A program made the position numbers and the translations under genes. From positions 620,001 to 684,000 of the forward strand of contig JAWKVZ010000001.1 in the NCBI GenBank assembly GCA_041397725.1: DNA of 64,000 nucleotides. The letters are read 5' to 3'. This document shows positions 43,986 to 62,386 of this stretch, in pieces (positions within the stretch are counted from its first letter, which is position 1; the number at the start of each line of letters is the position of its first letter). The notes below the pieces were generated by a model. That model made no database searches. It saw only the letters and a list, made by a program, of their open reading frames with translations, and was not told where the DNA came from. This stretch comes from JAGRKR01 sp041397725 (GTDB lineage: Bacteria > Pseudomonadota > Alphaproteobacteria > Rhizobiales > Hyphomicrobiaceae).

Positions 43986-44819
43986 CTACTTCTTCTTCAG
44001 GTGACGGCTACGCACGATGTACTTCTGCGTAGCCTTGTTCTTGCGGGTGCGGGAGCCCTTGGTGAACTTGCCCCACGGCGTGACCGGATGCCGGCCACCC
44101 TTGGTGCGTCCCTCGCCACCGCCGTGCGGATGGTCGATCGGGTTCATGGCGGTGCCGCGAACAGTCGGGCGGACACCCTTCCAGCGCGTGCGCCCGGCCT
44201 TACCCGTCGAAATGTTGCCGTGGTCGGGGTTCGACACCGCGCCGACCGTCGCCATGCACTCGGCCCGCACACGGCGCGTCTCGCCGGAGTTGAGGCGGAT
44301 GACCGCGTAGCCGGCATCGCGGCCGACGAGCTGCACATAGGCGCCTGCCGAGCGGGCCATCTGCCCACCCTTGCCGGCCTTCATTTCCACGTTGTGGACG
44401 ATCGTCCCGATCGGCATGGAGGCCAGCGGCATGGCGTTGCCCGGCTTCACGTCGACCTTGTCGCCGGACATCACGGTGTCGCCGACGGCCAGCCGCTGCG
44501 GCGCCAGGATGTAGGACTGCTCGCCATCCTCGTAACGGATGAGCGCGATGAAGGCCGTACGGTTGGGATCGTACTCGAGCCGCTCGACCGTCGCCGGCAC
44601 GTCGTGCTTGCGACGGCGGAAATCGACGTGGCGGTACGTCTGCTTGTGCCCGCCGCCGATATGACGCGTGGTGATGCGGCCGAAATTGTTGCGACCGCCG
44701 CTCTTGCGCTTACCCTCGGTCAGGGCCTTGACGGGCTTGCCCTTCCACAGGTGGCTGCGATCCACCTGGACCAGCTGGCGCAGGCCCGGTGTCATCGGCC
44801 GATATGTCTTCAGTGCCAT
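43986..44819 (-). CDS. rplB: 50S ribosomal protein L2
   Basis: 277 residues, peptidyl-transferase-centre assembly protein. The conserved NPIDHPHGGGEGRTKGGRHP with the functionally important His is present, as are MALKTYRPMTPGLRQLVQVD and RKNKATQKYIVRSR. It follows rplW after 64 bases. Confidence 0.97.
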   Translation of the reverse strand: MALKTYRPMTPGLRQLVQVDRSHLWKGKPVKALTEGKRKSGGRNNFGRITTRHIGGGHKQTYRHVDFRRRKHDVPATVERLEYDPNRTAFIALIRYEDGEQSYILAPQRLAVGDTVMSGDKVDVKPGNAMPLASMPIGTIVHNVEMKAGKGGQMARSAGAYVQLVGRDAGYAVIRLNSGETRRVRAECMATVGAVSNPDHGNISTGKAGRTRWKGVRPTVRGTAMNPIDHPHGGGEGRTKGGRHPVTPWGKFTKGSRTRKNKATQKYIVRSRHLKKK

Positions 44820-44883
44820 GGGTCTGCCTATCAGATCCGTTTACGTGCTTCGCTATCGTTCCGGCGCCGTGCCGGGATGATGA

Positions 44884-45177
44884 TCAAAGCCCCGTGGTTA
44901 CGTCGATGGTGTGCCCCTCCTCGAGGGTCACGATGGCCTTCTTGACGTCACCCTGCAGGCCCTTGCGACCGCGGAACACCTTCGTCTTGCCTTTACGGAC
45001 GAGCGTGTTGACCGCCTTCACCTTGACGTTGAAGAGCGACTCGACGGCGGCCTTGATCTCCGGCTTGGAGGCCTTCGGCGCCACGCGAAAGATGACCTGG
45101 TTGACCTCCGAGACCTGTGTGGCCTTCTCGGTGATCACCGGCGAGAGGATGATGTCGTAGTGCGCGAGCTTGTTCAT
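44884..45177 (-). CDS. rplW: 50S ribosomal protein L23
   Basis: 97 residues; tunnel-exit protein that docks SRP and trigger factor. YDIILSPVITEKATQVSEVN and NTLVRKGKTKVFRGRKG are conserved. It overlaps the rplD stop by four bases. Confidence 0.96.
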   Translation of the reverse strand: MNKLAHYDIILSPVITEKATQVSEVNQVIFRVAPKASKPEIKAAVESLFNVKVKAVNTLVRKGKTKVFRGRKGLQGDVKKAIVTLEEGHTIDVTTGL

Positions 45178-45827
45178 GCCGTCACCTTTGCTGCAGGCTT
45201 GGCCTGCGGCTTGAAGCGAGCCTCCAGCGCCTCGACTGCCGCGCGCGTCAGCACGAGCTTCCGGCAGCGCAGGACGTCGTAGACGTTGATGCCCTCGACC
45301 GGCAGAAGGTCGATGTGCGGGATATTGCGCGCAGCCAGCACGAAGCCGCGATCGAGTTGCGTGCCGTCGATGATCAGCGCCGAGGACAGGCCGAGCTTCT
45401 CGAGCTGCTTGCGCAGCGCGCTGGTCTTGACGTCCTTCGCCTCGGCCTTGTCGAGCACGATCAGCTCGGCGGCCTTGAGCTTGGCCGACAGGGCATGACG
45501 CAGCGCCAGCGCCCGCACCTTCTTCGGCAGCGCGATGGCATGGCTGCGCGGCTTCGGGCCGAACGCCTTGCCGCCGCCGCGGAACTGCGGCACCGACTTG
45601 TCACCGTGACGGGCACGGCCGGTGCCCTTCTGCTTGTACATCTTCTTGCCGGTCGTATTGACCTCGGAACGGTCCTGCGCGTGATGCGTTCCGGCCTGCC
45701 GCTTGGCGAGCTGGTAGCGCACCATGCGGTGCAGGATGTCCGACCTCGGCTCGAGGCCGAAGATGTCGTCGGAGAGCTCGAGCTCGCCGGCCTTGGTGGC
45801 CTCGAGCGTGGTGATCTCGGCCTTCAT
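45174..45827 (-). CDS. rplD: 50S ribosomal protein L4
   Basis: 217 residues from the ATG at 45827, which shares its first base with the rplC stop; a GTG three bases earlier is possible. It is slightly longer than E. coli L4 (201). The tunnel loop KMYKQKGTGRARHGDKSVPQ and GGGKAFGPKPRSHAIALPKK are conserved. In E. coli L4 autoregulates the S10 operon; no leader match was checked here. Confidence 0.96.
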   Translation of the reverse strand: MKAEITTLEATKAGELELSDDIFGLEPRSDILHRMVRYQLAKRQAGTHHAQDRSEVNTTGKKMYKQKGTGRARHGDKSVPQFRGGGKAFGPKPRSHAIALPKKVRALALRHALSAKLKAAELIVLDKAEAKDVKTSALRKQLEKLGLSSALIIDGTQLDRGFVLAARNIPHIDLLPVEGINVYDVLRCRKLVLTRAAVEALEARFKPQAKPAAKVTA

Positions 45828-46543
45828 CACGCCTTCTCCTTGCTCTCTGTCGCGATGTCCGCGCCGGTCGGCTTGCGGAAGGCGCCCGGACGCGGGGCGT
45901 CCTGCGGCAGGTTGCGCTTAATGGCGTCGCGCACCAGCACCCAGCCGCCCTTGTTCCCAGGCACGGCGCCACGCACGAGAACCAGACCGCGGTCGACGTC
46001 CGTGCCGACGACTTCCAGGTTCTGCGTGGTTACGCGCACAGCGCCCATGTGACCGGCCATCTTCTTGCCCTTGAAGACCTTGCCGGGATCCTGGCGCTGA
46101 CCCGTCGAGCCGTGGCTGCGATGGCTGATCGAGACGCCGTGCGTCGCGCGCAGGCCGCCGAAGTTCCAGCGCTTCATGGCGCCCTGGAACCCCTTGCCCT
46201 GGTTGGTGGCCGTGACGTCCACCCGCTGGCCCTTCACGAAGTGGTCGGCCGTGATCTCCGCGCCGACCTCGATCATGTTGTCGGGGCTGACACGGAACTC
46301 GGCGATCCGCCGCTTCGGCTCCACCTTGGCGATCGCGAAGTTGCCGCGATCGGCCTTGGTCAGCCGCGACACCTTCCGGGTGCCGCTGCCGAGCTGCAGC
46401 GCCGTGTAACCGTTCTTCTCGTCTGTTCGGTGCGCGAGCACCTGGCACTTCTCGAGCTTGAGCACCGTGACGGGGATATGCTCTCCCGCCTCGGTGAATA
46501 CCCGGGTCATGCCCACCTTCTGCGCAATGACACCTGACCGCAT
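45827..46543 (-). CDS. rplC: 50S ribosomal protein L3
   Basis: 238 residues. MRSGVIAQKVGMTRVFTEAG at the start; the KGFQGAMKRWNFGGLRATHG loop reaches the peptidyl-transferase centre, and GSTGQRQDPGKVFKGKKMAG carries the Gln methylated in many bacteria. It follows rpsJ after 90 bases. Confidence 0.97.
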   Translation of the reverse strand: MRSGVIAQKVGMTRVFTEAGEHIPVTVLKLEKCQVLAHRTDEKNGYTALQLGSGTRKVSRLTKADRGNFAIAKVEPKRRIAEFRVSPDNMIEVGAEITADHFVKGQRVDVTATNQGKGFQGAMKRWNFGGLRATHGVSISHRSHGSTGQRQDPGKVFKGKKMAGHMGAVRVTTQNLEVVGTDVDRGLVLVRGAVPGNKGGWVLVRDAIKRNLPQDAPRPGAFRKPTGADIATESKEKA

Positions 46544-46633
46544 CGGTGTTTCCTTGTCTCCTGGCCGGACCCTGTGGGCCGGCCTCCTCGGCCAATGCTC
46601 TCGTGCCGCCTCGGGCGGCAGCCGCTTCGGCCT

Positions 46634-46942
46634 TTAAAGCTTGATCTCCACGTCGACGCCCGCCGCAAGGTCGAGCTTCATCAGCGCATCGACCGTCTGG
46701 GGCGTCGGGTCCACGATGTCGAGCACCCGCTTGTGCGTGCGGATCTCGAACTGCTCGCGGCTCTTCTTGTCGATATGCGGCGAACGGTTGACGCAGAACT
46801 TCTCGATACGCGTGGGCAGCGGAATGGGCCCCCGCACCTCGGCGCCCGTACGCTTGGCCGTATTGACGATCTCGCGCGTCGAAGCATCGAGGATGCGATG
46901 ATCGAAGGCCTTCAGCCTGATGCGGATATTTTGACTTTGCAT
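46634..46942 (-). CDS. rpsJ: 30S ribosomal protein S10
   Basis: 102 residues from the ATG at 46942; also the NusE antitermination factor. MQSQNIRIRLKAFDHRILDA and GPIPLPTRIEKFCVNRSPHI are standard. It is the first S10-run gene, downstream of tuf with a terminator-like hairpin between. Confidence 0.97.
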   Translation of the reverse strand: MQSQNIRIRLKAFDHRILDASTREIVNTAKRTGAEVRGPIPLPTRIEKFCVNRSPHIDKKSREQFEIRTHKRVLDIVDPTPQTVDALMKLDLAAGVDVEIKL

Positions 46943-46971
46943 GGTTCCGTGCTCACGTAACGAAATGAAGA

Positions 46972-46997
46972 GCGCCCCCACGTTATCGCGGGGGCGC
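46972..46997 (-). terminator. terminator-like hairpin between tuf and rpsJ
   Basis: GCGCCCCC / GGGGGCGC, perfect 8-bp stem with a 10-base loop. On the minus strand it is followed by TCTTCATTTCGTT, only partly T-rich. It lies 17 bases past the tuf stop and may limit read-through from the str genes into the S10 genes. Confidence 0.6.
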
Positions 46998-47014
46998 AGG
47001 GCCTTGTCTGGGCG

Positions 47015-48205
47015 CTACTCGATGATCGTCGCGACGACGCCGGCGCCGACCGTGCGGCCACCCTCGCGGATGGCGAAGCGCAGCGTCTCCTCCATCGCGA
47101 TCGGCGTGATCAGCTCAACCGAGAAGCTCACCGTGTCGCCCGGCATGACCATCTCCGTACCCTCCGGAAGCGATACGACACCCGTAACGTCCGTCGTGCG
47201 GAAGTAGAACTGGGGACGGTAGTTCGTGAAGAACGGCGTGTGACGACCGCCCTCCTCCTTCGTCAGAATGTACGCCTCGGCCTTGAACTTCCTGTGCGGC
47301 TTGATCGAGCCCGGCTTGCACAGAACCTGACCGCGCTCCACGCCCTCGCGGTCCACCCCGCGCAGCAGGCAGCCCACGTTGTCGCCAGCCTCGCCCTGAT
47401 CCAGAAGCTTGCGGAACATCTCGACGCCCGTGACCGTCGACTTCGTCGTGTCGCGGATACCCACGATCTCGATCTCTTCGCCGACCTTCACAACGCCGCG
47501 CTCAATCCGGCCCGTCACAACCGTGCCGCGCCCCGAAATCGAGAAAACGTCCTCGATCGGCATCAGGAAAGGCTGGTCCTTCGGACGGTCAGGCTGCGGA
47601 ATGTAGCTGTCAACAGCCGCCATCAGCTCGAGGATCGCCTTCTTGCCGATGTCCGGGTTCTTGTCCTCCAAAGCGCAAAGAGCAGAGCCCTTGACGATCG
47701 GAATGTCGTCGCCAGGGAAGTCGTACGACGACAGAAGCTCGCGAACCTCCATCTCAACGAGGTCGATCAGCTCCGCGTCGTCGACCATGTCCACCTTGTT
47801 CATGAAAACAACAAGCGCGGGAACGCCCACCTGGCGCGCAAGAAGAATGTGCTCGCGCGTCTGAGGCATCGGGCCGTCCGCAGCAGACACAACCAGGATC
47901 GCGCCGTCCATCTGAGCCGCGCCCGTGATCATGTTCTTCACGTAGTCCGCATGACCCGGGCAGTCCACGTGCGCGTAATGGCGCTTCTCAGTCTCATACT
48001 CGACGTGCGCCGTCGAAATCGTGATCCCGCGCTCCCGCTCCTCGGGAGCCTTGTCGATCTGATCGTACGCCGTGAACGTCGCGCCGCCCGTCTCCGCCAA
48101 GACCTTCGTGATCGCCGCCGTCAAGGACGTCTTGCCGTGATCAACGTGCCCGATCGTGCCAATGTTGCAGTGCGGCTTCGTCCGCTCGAATTTCGCCTTC
48201 GCCAT
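47015..48205 (-). CDS. tuf: translation elongation factor Tu
   Basis: GTPase delivering aminoacyl-tRNA, 396 residues. G1 GHVDHGKTS (near residue 18), G2 around GITISTAHVEY, G3 DCPGHADYV, G4 NKVDMVDD and G5 GSALCALED are all intact. Codon use differs sharply from fusA and rpsJ: Thr is nearly always ACG, Ala mostly GCG, with frequent GTT and CTT. A second tuf copy and gene conversion are common in alphaproteobacteria, but only one copy is in this window. Confidence 0.98.
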   Translation of the reverse strand: MAKAKFERTKPHCNIGTIGHVDHGKTSLTAAITKVLAETGGATFTAYDQIDKAPEERERGITISTAHVEYETEKRHYAHVDCPGHADYVKNMITGAAQMDGAILVVSAADGPMPQTREHILLARQVGVPALVVFMNKVDMVDDAELIDLVEMEVRELLSSYDFPGDDIPIVKGSALCALEDKNPDIGKKAILELMAAVDSYIPQPDRPKDQPFLMPIEDVFSISGRGTVVTGRIERGVVKVGEEIEIVGIRDTTKSTVTGVEMFRKLLDQGEAGDNVGCLLRGVDREGVERGQVLCKPGSIKPHRKFKAEAYILTKEEGGRHTPFFTNYRPQFYFRTTDVTGVVSLPEGTEMVMPGDTVSFSVELITPIAMEETLRFAIREGGRTVGAGVVATIIE

Positions 48206-48265
48206 GTTGAGGCACTCCTCGATCTTGTTTCTTCGTCAACTCGTCTCGTCGGTCTGTCGGGCAGG

Positions 48266-50341
<2,076 letters not shown>

Positions 50342-50363
50342 CTTGAGTGCCTCGTTCTGGCCG

Positions 50364-50835
50364 TTACCAGCGATAATGCGAGAAGGCGCGGTTGGCTTCG
50401 GCCATCTTGTGCGTGTCTTCACGCTTCTTGACGGCCGTACCGCGATTGTTGGCGGCGTCCATGAGCTCGCCGGACAGCCTCTCGACCATCGTGTTCTCGT
50501 TGCGCGAGCGGGCTGCCGAGATGATCCAGCGGATCGCCAGGGCCTGCCGGCGCTCGCTGCGCACCTCGACGGGAACCTGGTAGGTGGCGCCGCCGACGCG
50601 GCGTGAACGCACCTCGACGGCCGGCATGACGTTGTCGAGCGCCTGCCGGAACATCGCCAGCGGGTCGCTCTTGGCGCGCTGCTGCATGCGGTCCATGGCG
50701 CCGTAGACGATGCGCTCCGCGACCGACTTCTTGCCTTCCTTCATGATCGAATTCATGAACTTCGTCACGACGATATCACCGAACTTCGGGTCCGGATTGA
50801 TCTCGCGCTTTCTCTGCCTTGCGCCGACGCGACAT
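50364..50835 (-). CDS. rpsG: 30S ribosomal protein S7, with an apparent one-base frameshift
   Basis: Head assembly protein. The main frame runs from a codon for Val at 50768 (VTKFMNSIMKEGKKSVAERI) to the stop at 50364, lacking the first 22 residues. The missing start is present in another frame: ATG at 50835, after AAGGA, encodes MSRRRKAEK. Then one extra base in the AAA run (plus strand TTT, 50809-50811) shifts the frame; removing it gives REINPDPKFGDIV joined to VTKF, a normal 156-residue S7. S7 is essential, so a sequencing or assembly error is the simplest explanation. A real mutation or recoding cannot be excluded. Confidence 0.9.
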
Positions 50836-50935
50836 GCCTGTCGTCCTTCAGAAACCTGCTCGGAGCCTTCGCGCCCCGACGTTGTTGCTCACCCGGCGAG
50901 CCGTCGAGGCCCTGCGGGAACCGATTGCCGGCCGA

Positions 50936-51307
50936 CTACTTCGGCCGCTTGGCGCCGTACTTCGACCGGCGCTGACGACGGTTGGCGACGCCCTGGGTGT
51001 CGAAGGTGCCGCGGATGATGTGGTAGCGCACACCCGGAAGATCCTTGACGCGACCGCCACGGATGAGCACCACGGAGTGCTCCTGCAGGTTGTGGCCTTC
51101 GCCCGGGATGTAGCTCGTCACCTCGAAGCCGTTGGTGAGCCTGACGCGCGCCACTTTACGCAGCGCCGAGTTCGGCTTCTTCGGCGTCGTCGTATAGACG
51201 CGGGTGCACACGCCACGCTTCTGCGGGCAGGCCTCCATCGCCGGAACCTTATTCCGCTTCGCCTTGCTTTCGCGCGGCTTGCGAATGAGCTGTTGTATGG
51301 TCGGCAT
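50936..51307 (-). CDS. rpsL: 30S ribosomal protein S12
   Basis: Decoding-centre protein, 123 residues. Both positions linked to streptomycin resistance are wild type: Lys43 in TPKKPNSALRK and the Lys in GRVKDLPGVRYH. MPTIQQLIRKPRESKAKRNK and ANRRQRRSKYGAKRPK are standard. It is the first gene of the str run. The promoter candidate lies some 330 bases upstream. Confidence 0.98.
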   Translation of the reverse strand: MPTIQQLIRKPRESKAKRNKVPAMEACPQKRGVCTRVYTTTPKKPNSALRKVARVRLTNGFEVTSYIPGEGHNLQEHSVVLIRGGRVKDLPGVRYHIIRGTFDTQGVANRRQRRSKYGAKRPK

Positions 51308-51639
51308 TCGCCTCGTCCAATCGCCTACAGATCTTCTCTCGCCCGATCAGCGGCCGCACCCACATCGGAGATCCGATGGTGCAACAGGCCGTGACCCCGT
51401 CCGACCACCCCGCGGAGCATATTTGCCCGCACAATGGCCCATAAAGCATCGAGCGCAACGATCGCCATGGCCCTCGAGCCTTAGCGCCGCGCGCCCCTTT
51501 CCAGAGGATCGCCACCAAGCGTTGGTGGAGATCATGAACCGGTCATGTCGTCCGCTGTCGAGCGGCAGCGTTTAGGCAATGCACCGGAGAAGCCCTCCGG
51601 AAGCGTCAAAGGCCTACTGCCTGCCGCGTGATGGCGCGA

Positions 51640-51668
51640 AACATACGCAAGCCCATGTGTCTGGTCAA
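51640..51668 (-). promoter_or_regulatory. candidate promoter of the rpsL-rpsG-fusA-tuf run
   Basis: TTGACC (51668-51663), 17-base spacer, TATGTT (51645-51640) on the minus strand. It is the best sigma-70-like match I found upstream of rpsL, though distant. A closer start is possible. Confidence 0.5.
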
Positions 51669-51743
51669 CACCAATCCGCTCGAAACCTGCAACTCGTGTC
51701 CCAATTCGACCGTTTGCCGCAGCAGATGGGCGCGTCTCCAAGC

Positions 51744-51779
51744 AAAAAGGGCCCGATCGTCGAGCGATCAGACCCTTTT
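51744..51779 (-). terminator. terminator of the YbjN-domain gene
   Basis: AAAAAGGG (51744-51751) and CCCTTTT (51773-51779), with further pairing CGATCG/CGATC inside. On the minus strand it ends in TTTTTGCTT. It lies 55 bases after the gene's stop. Confidence 0.8.
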
Positions 51780-51833
51780 GATCATGCGCAGCTCGCACGG
51801 GCGGCATCGCCACCCGCGCCTTCCGGCCCCGCC

Positions 51834-52382
51834 TCAGCGGCGATAGCCGATGAACTCGGAGAACGATTTGACGACGGTCTTCCACCAGTCCCAGGTGTCA
51901 TCCGCATTCCGCCGCGTGACGCCACCGAACAGATTGACGTTCATCGTGATCACCGGATCGCCGTCGGTATCGAGATAGGCCTTGCCGAAGCGGTACTTGC
52001 GGTTCCACTCGTTGATCTTATCGACCGTCATCCCGCGGATGCCGGAGAACGATGCGGCGAACTGGATGTTCTTGCAGTTGGCGCCGTTCTGGCAGCCATA
52101 GAAGTAGACCCCGTACTTGAGCCCCTCCATACGGCCGGTGATCATCGGCATGCCGCTGCGCGTGCGGTCCTTCTGCGCCGAGCCATAGCCGCGCGCCACC
52201 GTGACGAGTTCGTCGAGCATCGTCGCGTCGATGATGCTGCCTGGAGGCCCGGACCGCGTCGGAGGCCGCTGAACGCCATCGTCCCGGCTGCTGCGAGAGC
52301 GCACGTCGTCCTGTTGTGCGCTGGCCGGACCGGCGAGCAGCCCAGCCGCGAGCAGGGCAATCAAAAAGGAGCGCATGATCAT
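51834..52382 (-). CDS. secreted YbjN-domain protein
   Basis: 182 residues from the ATG at 52382 (AAGGTG before it); a GTG nine bases earlier and an ATG six bases later are alternatives. A signal peptide ends after ASA (about residue 22). The mature part has a short polar segment, then a YbjN-like fold: LKYGVYFYGCQNGANCKNIQ (two Cys, a probable disulfide), INEWNRKYRFGKAYLDTDGD and WDWWKTVVKSFSEFIGYRR. YbjN-like proteins resemble type III chaperone folds; the secreted group has no known role. It has its own promoter and terminator. Confidence 0.82.
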   Translation of the reverse strand: MIMRSFLIALLAAGLLAGPASAQQDDVRSRSSRDDGVQRPPTRSGPPGSIIDATMLDELVTVARGYGSAQKDRTRSGMPMITGRMEGLKYGVYFYGCQNGANCKNIQFAASFSGIRGMTVDKINEWNRKYRFGKAYLDTDGDPVITMNVNLFGGVTRRNADDTWDWWKTVVKSFSEFIGYRR

Positions 52383-52426
52383 TCTCTTCACCTTCGGATC
52401 GCGAGCATCATGAAAATCAGTAAATC

Positions 52427-52455
52427 ATTCTAACGCTGAGGATTTGCCGGGGCAA
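52427..52455 (-). promoter_or_regulatory. promoter of the YbjN-domain gene
   Basis: TTGCCC (52455-52450), 17-base spacer, TAGAAT (52432-52427). The predicted start near 52420 is about 38 bases before the ATG. Confidence 0.5.
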
Positions 52456-52531
52456 TGACAAGCCTTGTGGACATCCGGCCAGCACAGCCTTGTTCCCCCG
52501 TCTGTGCCGTCCCTGCCACACGCAGAATTGG

Positions 52532-52571
52532 CAAAAAACCCGCCGCCCAGCAAGGGGCGACGGGCTTTTTG
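52532..52571 (-). terminator. rho-independent terminator of the rpoBC operon
   Basis: CAAAAAACCCGCCGCCC pairs with GGGCGACGGGCTTTTTG (two mismatches or wobbles, loop of about 6 bases). On the minus strand it ends in TTTTTTGCC. It lies 41 bases after the rpoC stop. Confidence 0.85.
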
Positions 52572-52611
52572 CACGTCAGAAGAACCACCACGTGGTGGCT
52601 GGCGGACCTTG

Positions 52612-56841
<4,230 letters not shown>

Positions 56842-56987
56842 CCGCTCTCTCCTTGTGTGCGACCGCTGCCGCGATCGCTCAAACTCGTCCGTCTGCCGCA
56901 GGCATCCAGGGCGCCGCCCTCATGCGGCGCGCCCGGTCAACCCGTGCGCGTTGCCAAATCGGCGCGCGCGGGCCGGGTATCGCCGCC

Positions 56988-61142
<4,155 letters not shown>

Positions 61143-61369
61143 CGTGCTCCTCGTCGCTCTCTTCTTGGTGCGCGGCACCTCGACCGTGCCGCACCTGCCG
61201 TGCACCGGCGCGCATTCGTCGCCTCGGCATCGGCTTCATCTCATGACCGCGTCCGCCGCCCTGCGGATGCCGTCGCTACCAGGCCAGCCCCGGTCCGCGC
61301 CCACGGACACCTCGGGCCGTCGTCCCCGGCTGCCGACCCTCTCGCGACGAGACGCAGCCCCGGGGCAGT

Positions 61370-61419
61370 CTCTCCACCTTGACGTGGAGAGCCGGGCCCG
61401 GCTTTGCCGCCGGACCCGG
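61370..61419 (-). other. tandem hairpins in the rplL-rpoB gap (attenuator or processing site)
   Basis: Immediately after rplL, in transcript order: CCGGGTCCGGC/GCCGGGCCCGG (61419-61392, 11 bp with one G-U), then CTCTCCAC/GTGGAGAG (61391-61370, perfect 8 bp, 6-base loop). Neither has a T-run. E. coli has an attenuator and an RNase III site at this place; by position these may serve the same purpose. Confidence 0.55.
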
Positions 61420-61427
61420 TCGTCGTG

Positions 61428-61796
61428 CTACTTCACCTCGACGGTCGCACCGGCGTCCTCGAGCTGCTTCTTGTACTTCTGAGCGTCGTCCTTGGAGACG
61501 GCCTCCTTCACGGCCTTGCCGCCGGCCTCGACGAGATCCTTCGCCTCCTTGAGGCCGAGCCCGGTGATGGCGCGGACCTCCTTGATGACGTTGATCTTCT
61601 TGTCACCGGCCGACTTGAGGATGACGGTGAACTCCGTCTGCTCCTCGACAACGGCGGCCGGAGCCGCCGCGGCAGCGACGGCAACGGGAGCAGCGGCGCT
61701 CACGCCCCACTTCTCCTCGAGCATCTTGGAGAGCTCCGCGGCCTCGAGGACCGTGAGAGCGGAAAGGTCGTCGACGATTTTCGCTAGATCAGCCAT
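61428..61796 (-). CDS. rplL: 50S ribosomal protein L7/L12
   Basis: Stalk protein recruiting translation GTPases, 122 residues. N-terminal dimerisation domain (LAKIVDDLSALTVLEAAELS), Ala-rich hinge (about residues 34-50) and C-terminal factor-binding domain (VIKEVRAITGLGLKEAKDLV) are all visible. It follows rplJ after 71 bases. Several copies bind each L10. Confidence 0.97.
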   Translation of the reverse strand: MADLAKIVDDLSALTVLEAAELSKMLEEKWGVSAAAPVAVAAAAAPAAVVEEQTEFTVILKSAGDKKINVIKEVRAITGLGLKEAKDLVEAGGKAVKEAVSKDDAQKYKKQLEDAGATVEVK

Positions 61797-61867
61797 GTCT
61801 GCATTCCTTTGGTTCGAACCTGTCTCGATCGGCTAAAGTCGCATTGCGGGCCAACTCGGGCATCCGG

Positions 61868-62386
61868 CTATGCGGCCTCGCCCTGTTTGCTGCGCGCGGA
61901 AACGACCCGCGCGAGCTGGGCGCCGGGCTCGTTGAGCAGCCGGGCGATCTTGCTCGCTGGCGCCTGTACAAGGCCAATGAGCTTGCCCCGGAGCTCGTCG
62001 AGGGACGGCAGTTCCGCCAGCGATTTCACGCCATCGGCACCCAGTCTGGTCGCCCCCATCGCGCCGCCGAGGATCACGAGCTTGTCGTTCTCCTTGGCAT
62101 ACGTGACGGCAACCTTGGCGGCGGCGATCGGATCCTTCGAGTAGGCGAGGCACGTCGGCCCCTGGAAGAGATCGGCGATCGCAGCGACCTGGGTATCCTT
62201 GACGGCGAGCTTCGCCAGACGGTTCTTCGCCACCTTGACCTGCCCCCCCGCCTGCTTGACGCGGCGGCGGAACTCGGTCATCTGGCTAACCGTCATCCCG
62301 GCATAGTGGGCCACGACGACCACGCCTGTGTCCTTGAACACGTCGTGGAGCTCCGTGACGAGCTCACGTTTTGCGGCTCTGTCCAC
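61868..62386 (-). CDS. rplJ: 50S ribosomal protein L10
   Basis: Stalk base protein, 172 residues. MDRAAKRELVTELHDVFKDT, VVVAHYAGMTVSQMTEFRRR and QVKVAKNRLAKLAV are conserved. The C-terminal helix that binds L7/L12 dimers is present. The 378-base leader upstream holds structured RNA that could be an L10 autoregulatory site. Confidence 0.97.
   Translation of the reverse strand: MDRAAKRELVTELHDVFKDTGVVVVAHYAGMTVSQMTEFRRRVKQAGGQVKVAKNRLAKLAVKDTQVAAIADLFQGPTCLAYSKDPIAAAKVAVTYAKENDKLVILGGAMGATRLGADGVKSLAELPSLDELRGKLIGLVQAPASKIARLLNEPGAQLARVVSARSKQGEAA

Larger units (their letters stand above)
51308..51833. other. 526-bp intergenic region upstream of rpsL
   Basis: No gene supported. It contains the candidate rpsL promoter (51640-51668), a hairpin CCGGAG/CTCCGG (51584-51600), a perfect 7-bp inverted repeat CCACCAA-GCG-TTGGTGG (51512-51528) and the terminator of the YbjN-domain gene (51744-51779). 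The transcript leader before rpsL would be unusually long, about 325 bases. Confidence 0.6.

Noticed and set aside
51249..51518. Minus-strand open frame overlapping the rpsL start
   Set aside because: Out of frame with rpsL and covers its leader; no conserved segment.
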